Shown: one piece after another, positions 25,401 through 37,400 of the stretch
Position numbering within the stretch: the first letter of the stretch is position 1
Layout of the letters: each line of letters begins with the position of its first letter
Assembly: GCA_964017125.1 (NCBI GenBank)
Contig: OZ024907.1
Location: 24,304,476 to 24,368,475 of the forward strand
DNA from: Flabesymbios commensalis
Taxonomy: Eukaryota > Annelida > Polychaeta > Terebellida > Flabelligeridae
Direction: 5' to 3'
Length of the DNA: 64,000 nt
Made by a program: the position numbers and the translations under genes
The notes under the pieces: model-generated
Seen by the model: the letters and a program-made list of their open reading frames with translations, nothing else
Databases searched by the model: none
What the model was told of the DNA's origin: nothing

Positions 25401-28400
25401 ATTGTGGGGATTGTTTCTTCATGTGTCAAGCTGAATCACCAAGGTGCAAGCGATTTATATTAGCAAGACATGCCACAGTGGATATTATTATTAGGTAAAA
25501 TTTGATGTTGTATTATTACTGTAGCGCTCCAGATAACCTTCTAGTCATATTGAGTATTCATCCCCTAATTTTGGAATTGGTGTTGAAACCTATTTTATTG
25601 TGAGTACACTGATGTACATCTCCGGAGATTTTACTCTTGAAAAAAAATCATGTATGAAAATATGAACTGTCAAAAAAATTGTCTTCCTCAAACATACAGT
25701 GTAGTTATGATTATTACAATTGTGAATATAAAAGTTTTGCAAAATTGTATAAAACATGTCCAGCAATATGAGAACCACAAAACATCGTACATGTAATTGT
25801 AACGTTACATACCAAAATAATTGATTGGGCTTAACTCCAAACAAGCTGTGTGTACTTGCACCCACCAAAATAATTATTCACAGCATATGTCGTCAAAGTA
25901 AATATTGACCTTCTTTGGTGCAACAGTATCATACACAGGTGTAGATGGATTTTTAACAAAACCTTATTGGGGCCTTCACATCTTAACTTGTATTATACAC
26001 ACAGTAGTCACATAATACACAAGAATGTCGTACATCCAAATAAATCATAATTTTTATTCAGAAAAAAATTAACTAAAAGCTTATTTTGTAACCTACTGTT
26101 TCTTCGAGGAAAGTCATCAGTTTCTCTGCATCTTCATCTTCCAGATTATCGTAAAATTTGAGTTCCATCAAGGGAGATTCATCAGGATATTTAGCTCTGT
26201 AGGTGAACTCCAATATACATGAGGCTGAAAAAATAATATATTTTATTCATAGACTTTCAGTCCATGAAACTAATTTAAAATTATATTTTTCCAACACATT
26301 AAAAATTAGCTCCCTGTCAGTGAGAAAAGTCAACTATTTAAAACAAATTTTCCTGACTTGTGGTAATTATGTGTCAATTATATTATCCCGTTAAACATAT
26401 CAAACTAACTAATTGATTTAAGTTTGTGGCCCTTTGCAGTGAGTGAATATATACTGTGTATCAGAAATAGCATGGTTGGGACTATTACAGTTTGATAATA
26501 AAGTGTGTAAATTTACATTTGCAAGCATGAGACATAATGGAGCAACCTTCAACACTCAACAGCCAGCTATTTAAATATTTATTCATATTTTCATTTACCG
26601 TGAGCTATAAATTGCTTCCGAAATGTGCAGCTGAAGGTGACTGAAGCTTACTAACTAACACTTGGTTTTATAAAATACCCAAAGTGGAATACATCCAGCA
26701 CATTTAAAAGAATTTGGGAGATTTGAAACTGCAAATTGCATCACCAATTCCAGCTTGAAACAAATGAAAATAGAGCCGAACAATGGAGCAGGGCACGGGT
26801 TAAATGTGGCACAGATGCGTAGCCCTCCTAACAAACTGATTCTCACACTTTTCACTTGAATTCAAGGATAATGTGACTTATTGGAAATTTAAATTTTGGG
26901 TGAAAGTTGTGTCTCGCTACCGCGACCCACAACTTCAAGTGGGTGAAAATTACACATATTTGTTCAATTTGGCACCAAACATTTGCAAATCTTGATTTTA
27001 AATACTCATTCCATTCCCAATACAGTAGACTAGGCAGAATCTGAAGAAATGTGTTTAAAAAAAGTCATGGAGGCATTTTGTGTTTACGGCTGGCAAACAT
27101 GTGTTCTAGATGTAATAATATGTCCTAAATCCAAATATGGTGTTTGCCAGGCTGGATTTTCAACGATTAATCCTGTAATGGGAAATTCCAAAATGGCCGC
27201 CACCGAAACAACTAAAATCTATTCATTGTCATATCTTTGGAACCAACCATGATAAAAACACAAAGAAAATATGTATTAATACATTGTTGGACACAAGGAA
27301 TCCATTGATACCATTAATTAGTTGATAAAATGTAATCAAATTAACATTGGAACCATATATTATGTGCGCTAGATTGGCTCGTTTTTAATAAATACGGTAA
27401 TATAAAAAAGAGAATATTTCAAACAATTAAATATATTTTTGATAAAAGACACAACAATAACACACCAATAACACCCATGAGTATAAAACAAAATCAATAG
27501 CCTGATTCAATAACTCAAATATAAAGAAACGAAATTACTGATGTACGTCCTACTGTATGTTACTGCAAGGGTTATTGTAGTTTGTGGAAATATTGCGAGT
27601 AGAACTTATCAGAACAATGTCTGTGACAAGGAATCCTGTGATGCCATTACTTATTTGATAAAATGTAAACAAATCAACATATGGGGTCATATTTGAACTT
27701 AATTGGTTCGTAATTTTCATAAAGAATACAAACAAGAGGTCATTTACCCACTATAAGGGTGTGCGTATTCATAAATCTCATAATAGCTATACACATTATC
27801 CACGATCCAGGAAGAGAAAACATCCCATAAATAGGACAGCTTATGGTATATACCAGTGTATAGTAATACTCAGTATAACTTATTTGTGCATGTTTAACTT
27901 AATCACTGTCCTGTGTGATATTTCAGCATTCATCCTTATATATACATGGCAAGCGCATTTTGCTGCAACTGCAGAGCTTGATATAGCTAAACCCAGAAAA
28001 GGCAATCGAACGCAATTATATTGATGAAACCGTTGCCTAAATTTAAATACTTTAATCAAAATTGGACATGACAATTTCGTTCAATCTTTTTGTTGAAAGA
28101 CATTGTCATGGACTTTTCGGTTTTACAGCTCAAGCACCCCTTGGTAAAACCACGTGACATGATTTCGGAGCATGCTCTTGTGATAGCTGGGAGAGAAAGC
28201 AAGTGTGGCACTAAATGACTATCCGTGCGTTTCCACCTCATATCGGTTACCACTGAAACAATTGGAGATGAGCAATTTGCTTGGTTCCACACTCATGATT
28301 GGTAATGGGCCCACCTGATGTGTGACTGTACTGCATCTGATGTTCGCAGTAGTTTCTCCTGTACTTGTCCCACACAGAACAGCTTCACTCTGGTTGCATC

Positions 28401-31400
28401 ATGTTCATCACACATATTTCCACCAGGAACTCCATATATGGTACAGATTTAGCTGTACCTTCTGAATATTGACCCTTTCCAAAATCAGTCAAATAGTTGT
28501 GATGTTAGTGGAACACATGCCATGTTGTTTTCTTATTGTGACCAGCAAATTGTATCGAATGGTATTTTTCTCGAAATTTCATGCACTGGGATATATCTAG
28601 TATGTTTAGATGTTCCTGCTTTAATGAATAGAGATAAGCATCCTATTTGCAGTAGACAAGGACATCTGTATCACGTACTGACACCACCATTGATTCAACA
28701 AGAGCATGAATACAATGCAATATTAGGTGTGACTGTCCGCTTCCTCGTGGTCAGCTTCAAGTCTTGACAAAGTTGGGTCAGACCACTTGACAGTAGTCGC
28801 TTCAACGAATCCACCAGCAACCACCACTATTAGATAGTTTGTAGCAGAAAGCGGTGTCTTCCTTATTGTCTTCAAGTGCCATGTCGTCTGACTGGTCGAT
28901 GGCATTTCTTACGTTTGGTTCTTCTTCCTTTTTTGATGGACTCGCTTCTATGACAATCAAATGTTACATCAATCCCAATGATAGTGGCCGTCATCTTGTA
29001 CATAGTATTGGCAAATGTTCTTATATAGTCTCAAAAGTTTTGGTATTTGGGGGTTTGGCAAGAGCCCTCAACAGCGCTTGAGCATCAATCAATAGAGAGC
29101 TTGGTCCATCAAGGGAGACAGTTGTTGGTGTTGCTACATCCTGTCTCAATACGCCGGCTAACAAATACTTGTTTGCTGAATGCAGGATGCCCCTGGTTTT
29201 AGCAAGTGATAGTGAAACCGACATCAACTCATGCTGCAGGATCTTAATTGTTAAGTTTGACCTCATGCCATACTCTATAAGCAGTTTTAAGCCTTTTGTA
29301 AAATAAGCCATATGTTTATGTCCACCTAATAGTGTTTTACTTGCCTTGTACGTCTTGCACAATTGTGTAAAGTGAAGCAAATGTTGCGGCCTTATTCATA
29401 TAAATGAGGGCGTTAATACGGAGTTCAATCTCCGGAGGCTCACACATGCACTTCTTAAAGCAGCCCCTTGGGATGACATCAATTTTCGTTTTTAGTTCCG
29501 TACTGAAGTAGTGTATCCCACGGATCATGTTTTTATTTTTCTCAGAGTTTTCACATTTTTACAAATATTTTTAATCAACATTTCTATGAAACCAGAAGTA
29601 ACCCAAACAAACTATTTGTTCACCTTAAGGAGGATGGAATGTTTTCACAGCATTGGGCCACATGCTGATGGCATCGGCCCAGCGTTGGGTAGACAATCAG
29701 TGCTGCAGGTGTGTCCTCCCGTGTCCTGACTATGAGACACCAATTAGCGGCGACTGGTTTTATCTTACCGTCTGATACGTGGGAAAATGTGATCTAAAGT
29801 GCTGAATATTGCTGGCTTGTTTTGTTTACATGGCAATATACGACCTGGAAATACAACTATTTCACTCTTTTTCAGAGCTTTAAAATTGTTTTTTGACTTT
29901 TTCGTATTTTCAGTTAAGATCAGTAGGCTATATAGCTTCATATAAATTAAATTTTCAAAATTGACAACATTGAAAATGTCTCATCACATGGGGTCCCTTT
30001 AACAAACTCATCCAACTGTTACTTGCAAGACGCTCTGCACTAAGCAGCGATTCCTGGATGGTAGCAGTGACAACATCCTTGTATTTTGCGGGGTTTGTGA
30101 TTCGTTATGAAACACTCCGTGCTGCTTAAGTGATGTTACTCGTCTGCCTTCATCTCTGTCACCTTTTGTCCTCAGAACTGTAGTGGCCTCATTGTGTGTG
30201 TAGTCATCATTATCATCTTCCTCCTCATCGATGCATGGATATTATTATCTTTGCAATGTCGTCAGTGTCAAAGGGAGTTTCAATGGCATTATTTGTCAAA
30301 GAGCTTGCTATGCGTTCTCATTGAACGTGCATAGCCTTTAACTGTCATCACTTTCTGAGCAGTATTAACACCCACAATATCACATAGGCCTACTATCCAC
30401 AGCTCACACAAGCCACATTCATTCATGAGGCAGCCCGAAAATTCCGATAAAGTTCATTCCTATAATTATGCAGCCCACAGAGGCTGGGCATCAATACATC
30501 CTTGTATCGATCCACTGATCATCAGCTTTAGATACAATGCCTCATCGACTGTTAGAACATGTTCCTGCTGCAGTGATTCTGCTACACGCGCTTGACAACA
30601 GTGTTCAGTTTATCCAGTTCATGTGCTGTAGCTGCCAATTTTGCGTCGGTACCCCACAGATGCTTGTTCTGCATTTATGGAGCTGACCTGCTGATTGAAC
30701 GAAGTCCGAGAAGGCATTTTATTTTGAGACGAGCGGGTCATTGTAATGACCATGTGCTTCCCATGAACGTTAATGGCTGGTGGACATTCATCATTGAATG
30801 AGTAAACCAATCTGTTGTGTTATCTTCAGTAAATGGACATTCATAAATCACCCTCTTTGTTACTGGCAGTATGTCATTCATTACATCTGGGATGCATAAT
30901 TATCGTTCAGTCGACACCTTGATACCATCCGATAAATTCGATTTGGGTGGACCTTTTTACCATGATGTTACCTGTGTAGCATGTGTGTGGATCAAGAATA
31001 CTGGCAGAATTATTTTTTGAGCCTATAAGCTATCCCGTCATTCATGTGCACATCACTATGCACTTGCATATACCATAAGCTGTCCTAATTATTGGGTAAG
31101 CTTCATGTTTTCTAGGTCGTGTATAATGTGTACAGTAATTGTGAGGTTTATGGATACACACACGTTTTTATAGTTGATAAAATGTCCTCATGTTTGTATT
31201 GTTCATGAAAATAACGAGCCAATTTAGTTCAAATATGCTCCCTATGTTGATTTGTTTAAATGTTATCAAATAAGTAATGGTATAACAGGATTCCTTGTCT
31301 CAGACAAGTTCTACTCGCAGTTCTTTCACAAACTACACTAACCCTCGCAGTAACATAGTGTGGGATTTACATCAGTAATTTTGTTTCTTGATAATTTGAG

Positions 31401-34400
31401 TAGTTGAATCCAGCTATTGATTTTTGTTATAAAATTAAAGTATATTAAACTCATGTATGTTATTGATGTGTCTATTATAAAAATAATAAATAATCTTTAA
31501 TTCTTTGAAATATTATCTTTGTTTGTATTACCGTATTAGTGAAAAAAATTGTTCAGATATGATTCATATGTTAATTTAATTACATCTTATCAACTAAATA
31601 ATGGTATCAATAGATTCCTTGTGTCCAACAATGTATTAATACATCTTTTATTTGTGTTTTTATCATTTTTTGTACCAAAAGTATGACAATTAATAGATTT
31701 TAGTTATTTCGATGGCGGCCATTTTGGAATTTACTATTACAGTATTAATCGTTCAAAATCCAGCCTGGCAAACACCATATTTGGATTTAGGACATATTTA
31801 TACATCTAGAACACATATTTTCCAGCCGTAAACACAAAATGCCTCCACCATTAACATTTTTTCGAATTCTACCTAGTCTACAGGTGATTTATCCTGCTAA
31901 CAAAACATTAAAGACAGTCACGCTTAGCTGTGTTAGGGTTAATAAAATAACAGATCAAACAAAAGCACAGTACGTCCTTATTTTGGTGGATTAGTCATTT
32001 TCTCTTGAATTAATTTAAGTCAAAATATTTATTGTGGTGCATTTATAAGACGGATGCTTAAAGGATTAACCCTTGAATGGCTGAGTTATCTAATTTAAAT
32101 TTTCACTTTTCACCCACTTGAAAGTTGTGTCCCCCTCCAGTCAGCCACTTACAACTTTAACTGTTTAAGTGGGTAAAAATAACTACCCGGTACTTATTTG
32201 TTTATGTTAAGACCAAACACTTGGAAATTTTGCAGTTCAAAGAGACATTTCATTCCAAATTGGTGATTTAATCACTTAATAAAATGGATTTTAAATGACC
32301 TTAGACGTAATCAACAGTGAAAGGGTTAATGCATGTTTTAGAAAGGACTAGCTCACCACCTAAACCCATTTATGATTGTCACAAAATCAAGTCAACCCAG
32401 GCCAGGTGCATCAAAACTTATTGGCAAAATTTATCGTTAAAATATTTTAATATAATAATATTTTGCCTACCACATTGTTCATGATATGATGATTGTGCAT
32501 GATTGATTCTTACCATTTTCAATTTCCGGATCATCAAGCTGGCTAGTAATAGACACTTGGAAGTTGTGGTACGGACTGATACTGAGCACTAAAAAATAGA
32601 CAATTGATACATTTCAGTTAAGCATATATGCACCAAAGAAGCATTTTGTAGTATGTAATTATCTTTCACTCTATTTAATACACAGTGACGACTGTTGCTG
32701 GCCACACAGTGCCTGCATAGACACTGTGTACATAACAGTGAAGAAATATCAGTGATGGTCAAAGCCCAGAATAGGTGAAATGAATTTTACACCCATAGCA
32801 AGGTTCCTGCAGGTCTACTCTTCCTAAAAATAATGACTTTTAATGACTTTTGCACTTGAATTTTACTGACTTTTTACTGATGAAAAAAAAATATAAATAC
32901 CTTCTTAAAGATAGAGTCAGGTTCTAAACTCGCATGCGTGTAAGCCTTCAGTATACAGTACAGTGTGGTTGATGAAGTAACCTGATTACTAGACTGGATA
33001 CTACTCCAACGAGACACTCACCCAACGCTGTTGTAATGTTAGGCTAATGTCTACGACGCTGGCCCAACATTGGACCAGCATTGCAGAAATGTACGATGTT
33101 TGAGAGTAAGTCCTCCTTCCCAGCAAACACAAAACATTTGTATAACATTTATACAACGTCGGCCCAACGTCTTCGACGTTGGTCCAACATTGTATAAAGT
33201 CATACAAAAGTGTTGTGTTCACTGGGTGTCGGTACACGCGTGAGGTCAACCTGCTTCGAAATACCCACAGTAATACAGTCAGATTGTTTGCAAAGCAAGG
33301 CCCAGCTAAGATCCAGGACAAAGGGCTTTGAGATTCGATGGAATTGTTACTCATAGATGTCGCTCAAGTATATATGAACTTGCTGTGATTTGAGAACTTG
33401 CTCTTAAAGAGGCTTTGGGTATGAAACGCATATTTAGTATTGTTATGGAATAGGGCCTTGGCCTAACCACGAGCACTATTGCCTTCTGGGAGACTCTTGT
33501 CCCGCGAATTTTGACAGTTGACCATACCTTTAAAGTATTTCAAATGCAAAATAATAAGAAAGTAACCACTTGGAAAACAATAGTTTGGACGTAGTAAAAC
33601 ATCCAAACTAATCATGCTAATAATCAGCTAGTCCTGGAAGCATACTGCCTGCACCTTCCGACAATAATATAATGATGACACTGACTTCAACACTAGCAGA
33701 AAAACATAAGTTTTTGATAGGACTGGCTGGCTGACGAACATACATAGAGTCCATATAATGGATGATTTTCTAATTTTTATTGACTTTGATGACTAAAAAT
33801 CAAATTGAATGACTTTTTAATGACTTTAAGTCTTATTTTTTCAATTGAATGACTTTTAGTGACCTGCGGGAACCTTACATAGACACACATGTAAATATTA
33901 GCAAAAAAATTAGCAGAGACTGAAGACAGCAGGGGTCGAAACTAACACTCGCCCGCTCGCCCGTGGCGAGTGGAAATGTGTGAGGGCTGGTAAGTATCAG
34001 GGGTCCACCAGCCCTGCCGGCGAGTGCTGATTTTAGTGGCTTTCCATTTTTATATTATAGGCCCTATACTGTCGTTATCGGTCACTTTAGCTAGGCATAT
34101 CACATGTTTGTTGAAAACATATAGATAAAAAAGCGAGGGATTTATCACATAGTTAACTTTATCTAGGCCTAGACATGGTTAACTTTCATCTAGTCAACTT
34201 TAGCAAGCGCAAGCGATGACTATGTTTGTTTTTTTGCGATAGCTAGCCCTGGAAGCAGGCTGCCTGGCCAGTCGATCTAGCCTTTCAAATGCAATGCTAC
34301 CATTAGCAGATTAGGCCCCGCCGATTCGAGTGGCTGTGACTAAAAAAAGCTTTAAAATTGGAAGATTTCCATTTACAAAGTTTAGTAAAAAGTCTTATAT

Positions 34401-37400
34401 TTAGACTATTAATAGACGATTTTCATAACAAAATAACGGGAATTCGTCGACGACGCAAACAGCCATTTCAATGGACGAAATATTGATTGTCCTGTGTTTC
34501 CTAGAAGACCCGCCAATACACAGATATGTGCGGCGCATGTCCACCTGCACGCATGCGCATGTGCCGTTGTCCACTTCTTGTGGTGTATGTATTCCCAGCA
34601 AACACGAGACGTTGATCCAATGATGATTTGATGCTGGGCCAGAATCAGCGACGGCGGGCCGTCGTTAAACCAACATCGGGTCGACGTTTCGTATTTACTG
34701 GGTTGTATCGTCCTGCCGCTCAAAGTTTGACATTAAAATTAGAATCCAACAGCCCTCCAATTGGAGTATCAGGTTGGGGGAACGATGTCTGTGCAAAACC
34801 AGGCATTTATGAATGTTGTTTTGACAGTTCTAGAGAGCAAACCTTCCCCTGTAATGTCAGGCAACACTGGGAATTATTTCCAGTCAGTTGTTTGGTAATT
34901 AATGTCATATCTATACATAAATAGACTAAGATCTACAAAGTTTTAGACAATGCAGTGTGCTAGTGTTTTTAATTGATGAAGTATATAAAAATAATAGAAG
35001 AGGTTGATTTTGGCATCTTACTGAAAAAGCAAAAAAAGAAGTGAATTTCTCTATGAATTTTAGTACTAGTAGTACAAATGCGTTTTTAAAACTTGTTGAA
35101 TTTTTGGGTCGTAAATTGATCGGTTATCATGCCAATCTGGTGGTGAAAGAGTTGTTTGGTGTGTCTAGTTGTCACAATCTGAATCATAGTGCAAGGAACT
35201 TTTTAAAAGCCCCGGGCCGGTTTTGAGATGGAAGTGAATTTGGCGCCAAATAAAATAAATTTGCTACCTACCATGCAGTTGGTTAAAGTGACACAAAATA
35301 AAAATAAAATTCTTACCTACCCAATGGTTAAAATGACAACAAATCGGAAGCAAACATATTTTTTTGCCTAAGCTCGAACGGTATGGTTGCTACCGGTCAG
35401 ATAATTATATTGAATCGGTAAAAACATGGGAGCAAAAACAAGAGCTGGTGAAAAGTGATAAGGGCTGGTAACTTTTTCAAGTTACCAGCCATTCTGGGTA
35501 GGGTTTCTACCCCTGAGACAGTGAAAACTGATAAGGTAAACAACACAGTCACAGATCACACGGTCGCAGGTGATATGGTTATGCTCGCAGAATGAGATAC
35601 AGCATCAAATACCTCATGACAAAAAATCAAATCCACAGACACCATTGACAATATTTACTGATAAAAACAGACAGATTTGTTACATTATGTGAAACTTTCA
35701 CTAATGTTGTTATGTCTGCTATACATTTGGGTATTATCAACGTGATTTGGCTAAACTTTTTTCATATGGCTCAAACTTTGGCCACAACTTTTTTATAGTT
35801 AGATCAGCCCCTGAATAAATAAATTTTATTACATCGTTGATCTCCTTCATTCTTCAGTTGATAAGTGGCTTATTGGACCTGAATTTTGGTAGCCTAAACT
35901 ATAAATTAACGGGGAGACATTTTGTGTGAATCTTCCCCGGTAGCGTGAGCAACATCTACATGAGTAAACTCCCTATGCTCACAACCGCGAAAAATTGTTA
36001 ATATTAAAACATAAAATCATGTGCACGAAGCGCCCAAAAGACGGCTAATAGCATGCGCGACTAATAGTCCAACCACAATACCTGACACTATTAACTGTCT
36101 CACAAATTTCACGTTGCTATATGTACCTCCCGCTCCAATCAACATTACTTAGGGATCTCAAGTGAAACTTTTGATTAGGCCATTCCATTTTGATTAGTTG
36201 GATTACAGATTTTTTGGGACTTCACAGGAAGAGTCAGTCGGAAAAAAATAACTAGAAAGGTGTATCGACGCAGGCGAAAATGATTATGCTTCCGCTGTAA
36301 AGGCTATCACCCACTTCATGCCTCACCCTCCCATTAAAAAAAAAGTATTCCGAACGGAGGTTATAGATCAAAAAAAATAATTTGTCTCGCCCCCCTACTT
36401 TTTAGTTCAAATTTGTTTTGAACCCTACCCCCCCCTGGCAAAAAAATAATCAAATTAGCCTTGACCCCCCACCCCCCCGGCCTGACTACATGTATCCCGG
36501 CTTGTAAAGAAATGTAATCCAGAGAGGCTACTGCGTTAAAAAAAAAAAAGAACCTTAAAATAACTATTTGTTAAAACCCCCCATGTGCCTATCCTGCCTG
36601 AATATTTTTTAATTGGCCTGGATCACCCCCCCCCCCCACTTCCTGCCTCACACTCCCATTTGAAAAAAAAGTAGTCCTGACAGGAGGTTATAGAAGAAAA
36701 ATAATAATTTGCCTTGACCCCCCTAGTTTTTTGTTCAAATTTGTTTTGAGCCCCCCACAGCCCACCTGACAAAAAAAATCAAAATGGCTTTGACCCCCCC
36801 CCCCTCCCGGCCTTACTCTCCCCGCCCGAAAATAAATTTAATACAAGGAGGCTACTGCGTTAAATGAAAATATTTGTTCAAAACCCCCATGTGCCCACCC
36901 TGCCTGAATTTTTTGAATTAGCCTGGATTATCCCACCTTCCTGCCTCACCCTCCAATTCGAAAAAAAAGTAATCCGGATGGAGGTTATAGAAAAAAATAT
37001 TAATAATTTGCCTTGACCCCTCTACTTTTTTGTTCAAATTTGTTTTGAACCCCCCACAGCCCTTGATCACCCCCTTCCTGTCTTACCCTCCTATTCGAAA
37101 AATAGACAGAGGCATAAAAATGTGGATTTCAGAAAACAAACTATTCTATATTATAAATAACTAAGCCCCAAGCCTGCATGCAGCTTTCATAGTTAGGCCA
37201 CACAAATTTATTTAATTGTTTACTGATTTTTTTCAATATTGGGGCTGTCGGGTGGCGGAAAAAAAAAAAAATCAGATAAAGGGGTGTTTAATTTTTTTTA
37301 GATTGGTAAACAATACAGAAAGCGACGAGTTTCCCAAGTTTGGGCCAATTACGAAGGCTGACATACTGTATTATCCCTAATAAACGCACACCCATCCCCC

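Larger units (their letters stand above)
27025..31881 (-). mobile_element. DNA transposon, 4.86 kb, long inverted termini, nuclease relic (Academ-like?)
   Basis: The ends read TAGACTAGG and CCTAGTCTA, and the inverted termini extend inward about 0.84 kb. Flanking CAG is a probable 3-bp target duplication. The inner minus-strand region keeps the words HEEAD and LHCIHALVESMVVSVRDTDVL. These fit the acidic signatures of XPG/FEN-type nucleases in some transposon proteins, as I recall them. Academ elements are known for 3-4-bp duplications and an XPG nuclease, so Academ is my best guess, but the tip sequence does not obviously fit the usual Academ consensus. The coding part is interrupted many times and is inactive. 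Confidence 0.75.
26845..31942. mobile_element. TTAA-type hairpin copy f, split by a 4.86-kb transposon
   Basis: The left part (to 27024) holds the hairpin AAAGTTGTGTCTCGCTACCG with CACAACTTCAAGTGGGTG, then ACCAAACATTTGCAAAT and CATTCCATTCCC. The right part (31882-31942) resumes with GGTGATTTA and ends AGGGTTAA. Compared with the uninterrupted copy at 32066-32329, which has CATTCC then GGTGATTTA in sequence, the transposon sits in the middle of this older element. The left tip is eroded. Confidence 0.65.
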
